Assembly (NCBI RefSeq): GCF_000316605.1
Contig: NC_019683.1
Span: forward strand, 2,402,036 to 2,466,035
DNA: 64,000 bases
From: [Leptolyngbya] sp. PCC 7376
GTDB lineage: Bacteria; Cyanobacteriota; Cyanobacteriia; Cyanobacteriales; MRBY01
Direction: 5' to 3'
Notes under the pieces: generated by a model
Seen by the model: the letters and a program-made list of their open reading frames with translations, nothing else
Database searches by the model: none
Told to the model about the DNA's origin: nothing
Made by a program: the position numbers and the translations under genes
In this document: positions 17,469 to 27,326 of the stretch, piece by piece
How positions within the stretch are numbered: position 1 is the stretch's first letter
How the letters are laid out: every line of letters begins with the position of its first letter

Positions 17469-17999
17469 TTACTCAGGGCAGTAGGCGTTGTAATCCCTTA
17501 GCCATAACTGAATTGCTTTGCCGACGCTACCGTTGGTGGCATTCCTCGGCGGAATGGCGATCGCCCCGGGTTCAGTTTGATGCAACGCACTCAAGAGATG
17601 CACCACAGCCCACCCTTGGGAAGATGGCGTAACAAAGAGCCAATGGTGGTTTTCAAGGGTAATCGTTTGGTTCTTAATGTATTGCCGGTTGAGCGTGGAG
17701 AAAAAAACTTGTTCGGTGGTGTCAGCAGCACTCGGCGTAAACTGCTGTTGCTTCAGAGCCAAAGGTCGAAAATCTGGCAATCCAGCTTCGATGACATAAC
17801 TGAAGGTATCTTCTTGGCGCTCTAATTTACGGGCTCTCTGAATGACACGATTGCTATAGCTCGGTAAATCTGCTAAGAGTTGCGGCATCATTTCCGGGAA
17901 ACTATTCACACAGATCGGCGCGGCGATCGCCTCCATTCCCCAAAAGCTAAAACAAGCTGAGCACATCGCTATTGCAGCTATTTTTTTTCGACTCAGCAT
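17469..17999 (-). CDS. Exported protein of unknown function
   Basis: About 176 residues. I choose the ATG at 17999 over an upstream GTG (18008); it gives a clean signal peptide (SRKKIAAIAMCSACFSFWGM, cleavage near AIAA). The mature protein has two widely spaced Cys (PICVNSF near the start, AYCPE at the end) that could form a disulfide, and no recognisable catalytic motif. Similar short proteins are common in cyanobacteria as hypotheticals. It follows the PycTM-like gene by 76 bp on the same strand. Confidence 0.65.
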   Translation of the reverse strand: MLSRKKIAAIAMCSACFSFWGMEAIAAPICVNSFPEMMPQLLADLPSYSNRVIQRARKLERQEDTFSYVIEAGLPDFRPLALKQQQFTPSAADTTEQVFFSTLNRQYIKNQTITLENHHWLFVTPSSQGWAVVHLLSALHQTEPGAIAIPPRNATNGSVGKAIQLWLRDYNAYCPE

Positions 18000-18075
18000 G
18001 GACAACACCGTGGATTTCCCGACGTGAAGAACGGCCTTATTATAACTTTGGTAGTCAAGAAATTTGGTGAGAAAT

Positions 18076-18651
18076 CTAGCTCAAGAGATCAATAACGAGC
18101 AGGAGTGCGGACAAAATTAAACCCACCGCAAAAATCGTATAGCTGTAGGTGAGATATTGATATTTTCGTTCCAGAATGATGCCGAGACGATGGAGATCAA
18201 TGAGGATGGCTTCGCAGGTATCGCTTTCTTCTCGCAAAATATTTTTAAACATATAGTCCACATAATCTTGTTCAGACAAATGGACATAGGCACTGAAAAA
18301 TAGTGGGTTAAAACTTTGGGGTTCCTGGCGACGCGCTTTTCGAAATAGAGATTGCAGCCAATTTCTAGTGCGGGGACTCACAGACAGGATACTCACAAAT
18401 GCAGCGAGAGCAGCCGTGATCAACAAAGCAACGATATGGAGCTTCACGCCATTTTCGTTTACCTGGGGTAGCAGTAACGAAAAAATCACCGCCGAAGTTC
18501 CAATAATAATGTTGGCTTTATTGTCAGCCATCTCGCTGAGTTGGATATGGTTCCGAAGCACAAGACGCAACATATTAATGCGATAGGCTTTTTCCGGGCT
18601 CGGCAGATAACGCTGCTCGGGATTGAGATTTGGGTTATCTTGATCCGGCAT
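18076..18651 (-). CDS. PycTM-like (DUF5706) membrane protein
   Basis: A 191-residue protein with a first helix pair introduced by HIQLSEMADNKANIIIGTSA, the ADxKA signature of the Pycsar effector (PycTM, DUF5706) domain, followed by two hydrophobic segments. Then comes a cytosolic helical region (LREESDTCEAILIDLHRLG) and a C-terminal membrane helix. In Pycsar anti-phage systems PycTM is activated by a cyclic nucleotide made by an adjacent cyclase and damages the membrane. Here no cyclase is adjacent: the gene begins only 8 bp after mdh and looks like part of a housekeeping operon. It may therefore be a domesticated member. Family call fairly confident, role uncertain. Confidence 0.68.
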   Translation of the reverse strand: MPDQDNPNLNPEQRYLPSPEKAYRINMLRLVLRNHIQLSEMADNKANIIIGTSAVIFSLLLPQVNENGVKLHIVALLITAALAAFVSILSVSPRTRNWLQSLFRKARRQEPQSFNPLFFSAYVHLSEQDYVDYMFKNILREESDTCEAILIDLHRLGIILERKYQYLTYSYTIFAVGLILSALLLVIDLLS

Positions 18652-18659
18652 ATTGATTT

Positions 18660-19631
18660 TTAAAGGTCTACTTTGGCGATCGCCTTTTCGATGCCCTCTT
18701 TTACTGCCGCCGCCGAAGAATGTAATTGGGCTAGTTCTTCATCGGTTAACTCAATTTCCACCACTTGCTCTACGCCACGACATCCGAGACGACAGGGCAC
18801 ACCAAGGAATAAATCGTTTAGTCCATATTGCCCATCGAGATAGACTGCAGCGGGTAACAAGCGCGATTGATTGAGAATTAATGACTCGACCATATAGCAA
18901 ACGGATGAGGCTGGTGCATAGAAGGCACTGCCCGTTTTTAAGAGTTTGACGATCTCTGCGCCACCATTTTTTGTGCGCTCGATCAGACGGGCGATCACCT
19001 CTGGCTCTAAAAATTCTGATATTGGGACACCACTCACTGTGCAATACCTTGGAATTGGCACCATCAAATCACCATGTCCACCCAAAACCAAAGTCGAAAT
19101 ATCACCCGTCGTTGCACCAGTTTCGAGGGCAATAAAACTCCGGAGCCGCGAAGAATCAAGCACACCACCCATCCCCATCACATGGTCGCGAGACAAACCA
19201 GTCGCCTTCCAAGCGAGATAGGTCATCACATCGAGGGGATTTGTCACCACAATCACAATGGCATTCGGGCTACGGGCGATCGCCTCCTTTGCGGCATGAA
19301 TAACTATTTTGGCATTTGTGTAGAGCAAGTCATCCCGGCTCATGCCAGGTTTGCGAGGTAACCCCGCGGTAATCACGACAATGTCTGAACCGACTGTATC
19401 GTCGTAATCATTCGTCCCTGTAATTTTTTTATCATGGCGTTCTAACCCTTGAGCTTCGTAGAGATCCAGCGCAACACCTTGGGGCATTCCTTCAACAATA
19501 TCCAGCAACACCACATCTGCCAGATTTTTCTCTGTAATGCGTTGAGCCACCGTACTCCCCACTTTCCCGGCACCAATCACCGCCACTTGGGGCGCTTTAC
19601 AAGCAATAGAAGGGGCGGTGATCGCAGACAT
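18660..19631 (-). CDS. mdh: Malate dehydrogenase
   Basis: A 323-residue NAD-dependent enzyme of the LDH/MDH superfamily. The Rossmann loop is VAVIGAGKVGSTVAQRI and the substrate loop is AGLPRKPGMSRDDLLYTN, in which the Arg following the PR-K stretch fits malate rather than lactate. The catalytic His is in LGGHGDLMVP, and VTNPLDVMTYLAWK precedes it. It interconverts malate and oxaloacetate in the incomplete cyanobacterial TCA cycle. It is 24 bp downstream of ndhO and 8 bp upstream of the PycTM-like gene on the same strand, consistent with one transcript. Confidence 0.94.
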   Translation of the reverse strand: MSAITAPSIACKAPQVAVIGAGKVGSTVAQRITEKNLADVVLLDIVEGMPQGVALDLYEAQGLERHDKKITGTNDYDDTVGSDIVVITAGLPRKPGMSRDDLLYTNAKIVIHAAKEAIARSPNAIVIVVTNPLDVMTYLAWKATGLSRDHVMGMGGVLDSSRLRSFIALETGATTGDISTLVLGGHGDLMVPIPRYCTVSGVPISEFLEPEVIARLIERTKNGGAEIVKLLKTGSAFYAPASSVCYMVESLILNQSRLLPAAVYLDGQYGLNDLFLGVPCRLGCRGVEQVVEIELTDEELAQLHSSAAAVKEGIEKAIAKVDL

Positions 19632-19655
19632 AGGTTTTCTCCTGAATGACGTTAG

Positions 19656-19874
19656 TTAGAGCACTTCAAGCTGATCAATGCGCAGCCAAACGCTAGGTGT
19701 CGGTGTATAGAAACGAACGAGAGCATACTCATCATCCTTCAGCGCCAGAATTTCCCCTTTACTTTCCAAAAAATAGGATGGTAAACGAGAGTCGCTCGCC
19801 TTTGCTTCGAGGCTATCCGTGAATTTCTCTTTAAGCACCCGCACTAGGGTTCCTTTTTTCAGTTTAGCCGCCAT
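19656..19874 (-). CDS. ndhO: NAD(P)H-quinone oxidoreductase subunit O (NdhO)
   Basis: A 72-residue peripheral subunit of cyanobacterial/chloroplast NDH-1. The sequence [18 protein letters not shown] followed by [20 protein letters not shown] and ending [10 protein letters not shown] is the family in full. I use the ATG at 19874, giving the usual MA.K(L/I)KKG start, rather than the in-frame ATG at 19892. It leads the ndhO-mdh transcription unit. Confidence 0.92.
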   Translation of the reverse strand: MAAKLKKGTLVRVLKEKFTDSLEAKASDSRLPSYFLESKGEILALKDDEYALVRFYTPTPSVWLRIDQLEVL

Positions 19875-20112
19875 AATTGCAACATTCTCCAAAGTGTGAT
19901 GCCTTTCATTTTAAATCTTAACGGGAGAGGATTTCCCATACATCACCTTGGCTTTAATTGAGGTATAGACATCCATTTTCGTTGCGTTAAATCAAGTCCT
20001 TCAGTACCGTGAAGCAAGCCTAAACAATCTGCTATTCCTGCATTAGGCAACTTTCATAAGCGAGTCAGAACAGGCGATCGCCAATGCAGCTTCTGCAATA
20101 ATTAGTGTAGAT

Positions 20113-23100
20113 ATGGATAAATCAGTGGTGGCATCAGTGAACATCCAGTTAATGGGGCCAGTATTATGTTGTCTTTCTCTGCAAACGCTTACAGCACAAG
20201 CACAAATTATTCCTGATGCGGCCCTTCCGCCCGGTGTTCGCCCCACTCTTCAGTTTCAGGACAATATCTCTGGCCAAATAACGACCTTAATTAATGGCGG
20301 AATATTTCAAGATAATAAACTTCTGCATCAATTTAGCGATTTCAATATCAATCCTGACGATTTAGTTTATTTCGACTATAGTGATCAACTTGGCACAGTA
20401 GAAACAATTTTTACTCGTGTCAACGGCAATAACACCTCGACAATTTCAGGCACTTTAGGTGTTCTTGGAAATGCAAATTTATTCCTCTCAAATCCTAATG
20501 GCATTATTTTCAATAATGGTGCAAAGCTTGATTTAAATGGCACTTTTCTCGCGACGACAGCTCAAGATTTAAACATTGAAAATAATACAGTGAATCTATT
20601 AGAAGCTTCACCACAAGAATTGCTTTCTATTAACAGTAATGCTCTTTTTAGTAATGCCCTCAGTAATTACCAAGGCGATATCACTCAGAACGGCATATTA
20701 AATCTCAATCCATCTCAGGAGCTTTCATTAATCGGTAAAACAGTAATCATTAATGGTGAAATTCAATCAGCTCAAGGTGATTTGAATATTTTGGGCGATC
20801 GCCTGATTTTTACTGACACAGCGCTCCTTGATGTCTCTGCACCAAACGGTGGTGGCAACCTCATCATTGGCGGGCATCCTAAAAATTCATCACTCCCGAC
20901 AGCCAACCAGGTGGCGATCACCCCGGATGCGACCTTTCTAGCAAACGCAATAGAACAAGGAAATGGCGGGGACATTATTATTTGGTCTGATGGCCAGACA
21001 CTTTTTACTGGAAACATTTCAGCCAAAGGCGGACGTGATGATGGCAATGGTGGTTTTATTGAGGTTTCAGGTCAGAATTTAGTCTTTCGCGGTCAAGTTA
21101 ATACCACAGCTCCAAATGGAAATATTGGCACTCTATTACTCGATCCAGTCGATATTGAAATTCGAGATGGTAGTAATGATGGCAATGACAATGGTACTTT
21201 AAGCAATGCTTTTGGTAATGATCCGCTAGGCAGTAACGGAACAGTTTTAGGCAATGATCCGACACCAACAATTATCTATGAATCCGAATTAGAAAGCTTA
21301 ACTGAAACGACCAGTATTACGCTCGAAGCGACAAATAATATCACTCTCAAACCTCTGGCCAGTGATGGCATTCTGGAGTTCAGTAATCTCTTGCCATTCT
21401 TTCCAGGTCAAGCAATTATTTTTCGGGCAAATTCTGATGGCATTGATGGCGGAAATTTTATTTTTGAAGACCCAACAAATACGATTAAAACTAATGGCCA
21501 TAGCTTGACTATTTCAGGCAATGAATTAATCCTTGGCAACCTCGATACAGATGCTTTTTTTGGAGGTCGTCTGACATTAAATAGTCTAGATGGTGACATT
21601 AATGTTCTCGGAAAAATCTCCACGGAGAATACCGTCACAATGCAGAGCATTGGTGGCAGTATTAATCTCCAAGACTTTGATGCTTCTGGTCTTTTTTTCT
21701 TTGGCAACTTAGACTTTTCTGTCGATCTAAAAGCTGATAATAATATTCAGCTCAATGGTGATATTGCACCGATGGGAACGTTTCGGGCGATCGCCGACTT
21801 TGATCAAAACGGTATGGGTGATTTTATCGTCACAGATCCCACTCAAATTATTGCAACCTACGCTGGAACAGAAATTACAGCACAGAATATTCAGCTGGGA
21901 AACCTTTCAGATATCGCAAATATCACATTAAATGCCGCCCATAATATTCAGCTCGAAAATATTCTGCCAGTGCCCACAAACATTGCCAACACATTCCCTG
22001 TGCTGACAACGATAGGTCCGACTGTTGAAATCACTGCAGGCAGAGCATTACAAGGCCAACAAATCAGTACTGCACCTAGCGACTTCGTGATTCCATTTGG
22101 TGGTGTATTTAATGGTGGGGATCTCAATATTCGAGTTGACAATGACCTAAATCTCAATAACATCGAAACCCTCGGTGGCACTGTTGATATTGAGACTTTA
22201 GGAGAGATTCAGATCAATCAGATTAAAACCAATGAGACCGACACCATTCCTGCTGTGGAATCCCCTGGCAATATTCAAGTCAAAACACCAGAAAAAGTTT
22301 TTATAGACACATTACAAACAAGCTCTAATGAGTTCTCATCTATCGGCGGCAATATAAATATCATTGGTGATGCTGGCATTGAAATTCACACAATTGACAG
22401 CAAGGGTGGTGCTCTTGGAGGAAATATCTCTTTGGCAGCGAGCAAAGGTGATATTTCCACTAATAATATTCAAACGGTAAGCATTGGTTCATTTGGGACT
22501 TCTGGAGATGTTAACATCTCGTCTGGAGGAAATATTTCTGTAGAGAACATTCGAACAGAAACCTTTGGATTCCTTGGAGATTCTGGGGATGTAAATATTT
22601 CTGCCAACAACAATATTATTGTCAATCAAATTGATGCGAATGGCAATTTTCTTGTAAGCACTATTTCTCCAAATAGTGTCTATATAAATGCTCAAGGTAG
22701 TATTGATATCTTAAACCATATCCATGCCTCTGCCGGAAGATCGAGTGATATTCAGCTTGTCGCCGGAACAGATATTAGCACAGGCAACTTGCTTAGTAAC
22801 TACACATCAGATGAAGGAACTATTTCCTTAGAAGCTGGCAATAATATCACCACACAAAATATTAGTCTCAAATTACTCAATGACTCTAATACATTGCCGA
22901 ATCGTGTTCCACTAGCTATTAATCATGTAGATATTCAGGCTGGGAATAATGTCATCACAGAAAAGATCAACACGAGCAATAGTAATCAAGGGAGAAATGT
23001 TGGGATCTCAGCAGGTGGCTCAGTCCAAACAGATGATATTACGACGACAAGTACAGCGCTAAATCTCGATTCGGCAGCACTCTTTAGCAATGACTATTCG

Positions 23101-26100
23101 ATTCGTTCTGGTGGGGCAGGAAATGTTTTTGTTCAGGCGATCGCCGATGTGTCCTTAGGGAATATTGATACAACGGCAGAGCGCGGCATCGGCGGTAATG
23201 TGACGCTTACTAGTGCAGGAAATATTCAAACTAAAACGATTAAAGCAATCGGTGGATTTGAGCGGGGCGGCGATATTTTCATCCAAGCTAGTGGAAATAT
23301 TTTAGCTGATGATGTTATTGCTTCTGGTAATGCAGGTGGCAATATTCTGCTGGATGCGGCACAAACTTTACAAGCAACCAATCTTGAAAGCCAAGCCCGC
23401 CGTTTATTTTTAAGTAATACAGAAGTCGGCGATTTTATCGGCATCGATCTAACAGCTTTTAATGAGTCTATGTTTGCTGATTTAGTTAATACTATTCCCC
23501 AAGATCAAATTGTTGATGTCTTGGGCATTATTAACCTAGGGGATGGTGGCAATATTCAACTTAAATCTGGCAATCAATTAATCTTTCAACGGACTACTAC
23601 TGATGCCATTAATGGTGATGCTGGCAATATCAAAATTCAGTCTGAAGTACCACTCATTTTAAATAATGCAGAGATTACCGCAAATGCTTTGGGACAGGGA
23701 AAAGGGGGAGATATTCAGCTCCAAGCACCGATTATTCAGTTTGATAATACGAGGCTTTCTAGTGCGATCGCCGAATTCGGGACAACTGGAGAAATCAGCT
23801 TAACGGCAAGTGATCGGATTACCTTGACAAATAATAGTCAAATTTCTAATGAAATTAGTATTGGAGCGGTAGGTGATAGTAAAGGTATTCAACTTACAGC
23901 TCCCACAATTCAGTTAACAAATAATGCCTATGTGGATAGTTCGACATTTGGCTTTGGGCAAGCAGGCAATATTGAATTTCAAGTCGATAATTTGAGCTTA
24001 GAAAATAGTGGCATTCTCGCGCTAACAGCAGGACAAGGAGACGCCGGTTCTCTGGATATTCGTGGCTTTAGTCAGGGTGCAGCACAGGAAATTCACCTCG
24101 ATCAGAGCCAATTGAGTACAGCCGTTAGTGATCGAACGGTGGGGAATGGTGGCGATATTCAAATTTTTGGCGATCGCCTTTTGCTCGAAAATGGCTCCCA
24201 AATTCAAGCGTTAACAAAAGGGACGGGTACTTCTGGGGCGATTAATCTGATTTTGAATGACGAACTTACGATTGCAGGTTTTGATCAGAATGGGTTTCTC
24301 AGTGGGGTATTTACCTCTTCTGAAGCAGCGGATAGTGGCCAAGGTGGCAAACTGACTGTTCAAACGGACAAACTTAATCTCAGTAATGCTGGCATTCTCA
24401 GTTCCCAAACCTTTAGCTCAGAAGCAGGTGGTGACATCCAAATTCAGGCCAAACAAGCAACGCTCAACAGTGGTGGGCAAATTGTTGCTAGTACCCAAGG
24501 TTTAGGTCAAGCAGGACAAATTGAACTCAACATTTCCGAAACTCTTACTATTAGCGGCACAGATCCAAGCTTTGGCGATCGCCCAATTCCTGCCATACCA
24601 CCAGTGATCCCCCTCAGAGGGACATTGCCAACCTTCACATCTGAAAGCACCAACAACAATTCATTAGCAGCAGCCCAAACAATTAACGCCGATTTTATTC
24701 TTGATCCCCTCGACGATCCACAACCGAATTTGCTCGGCTCTACTTTTAGTCCATATGTGGTGATCGCCGGACAGGGAGAAGATGCCATTGATATTTATCG
24801 TTTTGATGCGGGCGCGGGCACGAGAGGCATTTTCGATATTGACTTTAGTACTGCTGATACGAAACTCACACTATTGGATGAACAAGGTAATACGCTGGCA
24901 ACGAATGATAATGCCTCACCTTTGCTAGGAGGTCGTGGCACAGATCCCAATATTCAGCCAGTCACTCAGCTTGTCTCAATTGTTAATGGCGCGGCTTTTG
25001 TATTTTTTATTCCGGTGGGCGGTGATGTGAGTCCAGAAAACCGAGATCCCTACATTAGCTATGCGTTCAACGAGACTGGAAGTTATTTTTTGCAAGTCGA
25101 ATCTTTGTCTGGCAATACTGGCGAATACACTTTATTTTCTTCCTTGCGATCGCCCAATGTTTCAGGGTCTACAGTTAATGCAGGCAATCGTTCTGGCATC
25201 TTTGCAAATACGTCTGGTCTCGGTAACGCGGGAGATATTATCGCCAACATCGGACAGAATTTAATCATTGATCAAGGTGGAGCGATCGCCGCAAATACCC
25301 TCCAAAACTCATTTGGTGACAGCGGCAATATTTTCATTAATGCGCCACAAATTCAAGTACTCAACCAAGCAGGTATTGAAGTAAATTCCTTAGGGCAAGG
25401 AGTCGGCGGCAATATTCAGATTAGAGGAGAGCTCTTAGAACTCGCGCAATTAGGACACATTACAGCAGAAACGCTTAGTAGTGATGGTGGCAATATTCTG
25501 ATCGATCTCAATCGTGCGTTATTAATGTCCGATGCAAGTGTGATTAGTGCGACAGCTGGTCTTAATGGTCTCGGCGGCAATGGTGGCAATATCGAAATTA
25601 ATGTGCCATTTTGGATTAATTTTCCCGGTGCAACCAATCAGGCGATCGCCAACGCATTCGCCGGAAATGGCGGCAATATCAACATCAGCACCAATAGTAT
25701 TTTCGGACGCCAATATCTGAATATTTCAGCATCCTCTCGTCTCGGCTTAGACGGCAGTATCATTATCGACACCCCCAATATTGACCCGACCTCAGGATTA
25801 GTGGAACTACCCGAAAATTTCACTGACCCTAGCAATCAAATAGACGAGGCTTGTCAAACCAATCGCCAAAATAGTTTTGTCTTGTCTGGTCGTGGTGGCA
25901 TTCCAGAAAGCTTTGAACAATCACTTTGGGAAACGCCCACTTGGATAGACTTACGTTCACCGCAGCATCAAAACACCACCGCGCCCGACATCTCTACTAT
26001 TCTTCCTTTAGACTTACAACCAAACTATCAAGCCACAACCCTCAAAAAAATCCCCGCAAGTAACAAATTCAAATTGGTAGGCCATACTCTCCCATCAACA

Positions 26101-26127
26101 CAAACTTTAACGACTTCATGCCATTAA
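20113..26127 (+). CDS. Two-partner-secretion exoprotein (filamentous haemagglutinin-like) with PPC domain
   Basis: A 2004-residue secreted beta-helix protein. The signal peptide (MDKSVVASVNIQLMGPVLCC to TAQA) is followed by the TPS/FHA N-terminal domain (residues about 35-165, with FSDFNINPDDLVYFD and LGNANLFLSNPNGIIFNNGA), the part recognised by an outer-membrane TpsB pore. A long run of GNI.I.A..-type beta-helix repeats follows. At about 1510-1680 it carries an inserted pre-peptidase C-terminal (PPC)-like beta-sandwich (DAIDIYRFDAGAG through TGSYFLQVESLSGNTGEYTL). The C terminus (ACQTNRQNSFVLSGRGG and PESFEQSLW) is the usual end of cyanobacterial family members. No TpsB gene is in the window. 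Confidence 0.9.
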   Translation: MDKSVVASVNIQLMGPVLCCLSLQTLTAQAQIIPDAALPPGVRPTLQFQDNISGQITTLINGGIFQDNKLLHQFSDFNINPDDLVYFDYSDQLGTVETIFTRVNGNNTSTISGTLGVLGNANLFLSNPNGIIFNNGAKLDLNGTFLATTAQDLNIENNTVNLLEASPQELLSINSNALFSNALSNYQGDITQNGILNLNPSQELSLIGKTVIINGEIQSAQGDLNILGDRLIFTDTALLDVSAPNGGGNLIIGGHPKNSSLPTANQVAITPDATFLANAIEQGNGGDIIIWSDGQTLFTGNISAKGGRDDGNGGFIEVSGQNLVFRGQVNTTAPNGNIGTLLLDPVDIEIRDGSNDGNDNGTLSNAFGNDPLGSNGTVLGNDPTPTIIYESELESLTETTSITLEATNNITLKPLASDGILEFSNLLPFFPGQAIIFRANSDGIDGGNFIFEDPTNTIKTNGHSLTISGNELILGNLDTDAFFGGRLTLNSLDGDINVLGKISTENTVTMQSIGGSINLQDFDASGLFFFGNLDFSVDLKADNNIQLNGDIAPMGTFRAIADFDQNGMGDFIVTDPTQIIATYAGTEITAQNIQLGNLSDIANITLNAAHNIQLENILPVPTNIANTFPVLTTIGPTVEITAGRALQGQQISTAPSDFVIPFGGVFNGGDLNIRVDNDLNLNNIETLGGTVDIETLGEIQINQIKTNETDTIPAVESPGNIQVKTPEKVFIDTLQTSSNEFSSIGGNINIIGDAGIEIHTIDSKGGALGGNISLAASKGDISTNNIQTVSIGSFGTSGDVNISSGGNISVENIRTETFGFLGDSGDVNISANNNIIVNQIDANGNFLVSTISPNSVYINAQGSIDILNHIHASAGRSSDIQLVAGTDISTGNLLSNYTSDEGTISLEAGNNITTQNISLKLLNDSNTLPNRVPLAINHVDIQAGNNVITEKINTSNSNQGRNVGISAGGSVQTDDITTTSTALNLDSAALFSNDYSIRSGGAGNVFVQAIADVSLGNIDTTAERGIGGNVTLTSAGNIQTKTIKAIGGFERGGDIFIQASGNILADDVIASGNAGGNILLDAAQTLQATNLESQARRLFLSNTEVGDFIGIDLTAFNESMFADLVNTIPQDQIVDVLGIINLGDGGNIQLKSGNQLIFQRTTTDAINGDAGNIKIQSEVPLILNNAEITANALGQGKGGDIQLQAPIIQFDNTRLSSAIAEFGTTGEISLTASDRITLTNNSQISNEISIGAVGDSKGIQLTAPTIQLTNNAYVDSSTFGFGQAGNIEFQVDNLSLENSGILALTAGQGDAGSLDIRGFSQGAAQEIHLDQSQLSTAVSDRTVGNGGDIQIFGDRLLLENGSQIQALTKGTGTSGAINLILNDELTIAGFDQNGFLSGVFTSSEAADSGQGGKLTVQTDKLNLSNAGILSSQTFSSEAGGDIQIQAKQATLNSGGQIVASTQGLGQAGQIELNISETLTISGTDPSFGDRPIPAIPPVIPLRGTLPTFTSESTNNNSLAAAQTINADFILDPLDDPQPNLLGSTFSPYVVIAGQGEDAIDIYRFDAGAGTRGIFDIDFSTADTKLTLLDEQGNTLATNDNASPLLGGRGTDPNIQPVTQLVSIVNGAAFVFFIPVGGDVSPENRDPYISYAFNETGSYFLQVESLSGNTGEYTLFSSLRSPNVSGSTVNAGNRSGIFANTSGLGNAGDIIANIGQNLIIDQGGAIAANTLQNSFGDSGNIFINAPQIQVLNQAGIEVNSLGQGVGGNIQIRGELLELAQLGHITAETLSSDGGNILIDLNRALLMSDASVISATAGLNGLGGNGGNIEINVPFWINFPGATNQAIANAFAGNGGNINISTNSIFGRQYLNISASSRLGLDGSIIIDTPNIDPTSGLVELPENFTDPSNQIDEACQTNRQNSFVLSGRGGIPESFEQSLWETPTWIDLRSPQHQNTTAPDISTILPLDLQPNYQATTLKKIPASNKFKLVGHTLPSTQTLTTSCH

Positions 26128-26239
26128 CATTCCAATCTTATTCACATCCAAAGAAAAATCATTAAAGCTAATCGTAAAATCTCACGGTTAACCTTAATGG
26201 CGATCACACTTAATTTTTTTATTACTCAAAAACCTAATA

Positions 26240-26578
26240 TCAATCCAGATCTGAAGGCAAGGAACTAGAATCCAACAAACTCGACTCCAAATTCATTCGC
26301 TGCTCCATCTGGCCAATAAAATAACCAGTCATCATCGCCGAGGCAAGTAAATTAGCGAGATTTTCGCGATCTGTGGTGATACTTACTTGAAAATCATCTG
26401 GTGGCAAAACCCCGATCAGACCTCTGACATTATGAGCAATAATCTCCTTCACTTCCGGGCTAGCGGACTGAGCAACTCGACTTAAGACATCTTGATTCTG
26501 CTGTTGCAGGTATTCCATCAAGGTATTTACTGTCTGCTCGTCAACGTCTGAGGAAAAGAAGTCAGAGTTAAAAATCAT
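26240..26578 (-). CDS. DUF760 family protein
   Basis: About 112 residues from the ATG at 26578 (MIFNSDFF); the frame stays open to 26614, but cyanobacterial homologues start near this Met. The block TLMEYLQQQNQDVLSRVAQ, the VKEIIAHNVRGLIGVLP stretch and ITTDRENLANLLASAMMTGY are typical of DUF760, a soluble family shared by cyanobacteria and plastids with no established biochemical function in bacteria. It is downstream of scpB on the same strand. Confidence 0.8.
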   Translation of the reverse strand: MIFNSDFFSSDVDEQTVNTLMEYLQQQNQDVLSRVAQSASPEVKEIIAHNVRGLIGVLPPDDFQVSITTDRENLANLLASAMMTGYFIGQMEQRMNLESSLLDSSSLPSDLD

Positions 26579-26661
26579 TCGCCATTCCGAAAATATGTGA
26601 TTCTTACGTCCCACTTTAACGTTAATTTTTCGTACTGTACACCGTTTACCCCTCTGAAATC

Positions 26662-27141
26662 TTAATTAAATCCTTCAGAAAGTTGATCTATTTCAAAATA
26701 CTGATAGAATTTGTCGCTCACTTCAAGCCAAAAAGATCGTCCATCTTGTTGCCGTCTTTTTTTCACAAACCCCTGGGCCACGAGGTCACCAACATGTTGA
26801 TAGGCTGTGCTGCCCCGCAACTCGATCAGCTCTGTCTGCAAAATAGGAGACTTCAAGGCGATCGCCGCCAATGTTCTGAGGGCACCTGTATTTAACTCAG
26901 CAGGAATCAAATCTGTGACCATCGCCTGACAACTTTCCCGCAGCTGTAAGCAATAACCATTAGGCGTTTCAAGAACCTCAAGAGCGCTATCACGATGGGC
27001 ATAATCTGCCATCAATTGCAGTAAAGCATCTTCGACCAAATCCAAATCCAAATCCACGCCAGCAGACTCTGCCAATTCTTCTAGGGAGACAGGTTGCGCT
27101 TTGATGTAGAGAATCGCTTCAAGTTTTGTGGAGAGCTTCAA
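26662..27141 (-). CDS. scpB: Segregation and condensation protein B
   Basis: A 159-residue ScpB, which with ScpA and SMC forms the bacterial condensin that compacts and segregates chromosomes. Two winged-helix domains are visible: KLEAILYIKAQPVSLEELAE at the start and ALRTLAAIALKSPILQTELI followed by STAYQHVGDLVAQGFVKK. The length is at the short end of the family but complete. No scpA is nearby. Confidence 0.9.
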   Translation of the reverse strand: MKLSTKLEAILYIKAQPVSLEELAESAGVDLDLDLVEDALLQLMADYAHRDSALEVLETPNGYCLQLRESCQAMVTDLIPAELNTGALRTLAAIALKSPILQTELIELRGSTAYQHVGDLVAQGFVKKRRQQDGRSFWLEVSDKFYQYFEIDQLSEGFN

Positions 27142-27326
27142 TGGCGTAAAGAGATATTAAGAACAGCATAGGCCTTGGTGCAACTCAATTTAAGCGAGAC
27201 ATTTGGCACAGTCAAGATGGGCGATGTATTTCGAAAGGCTTTTTATAATGCACTAGCATCTTTTGCTGATGGTATGAGAGGCGATCGCCACACTATATTT
27301 TTCACCGGAAACCGATGACCTAAATT

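Noticed and set aside
18076-18651. A complete Pycsar anti-phage system
   Set aside because: No cyclase-like gene is adjacent; only the effector-type domain is present.
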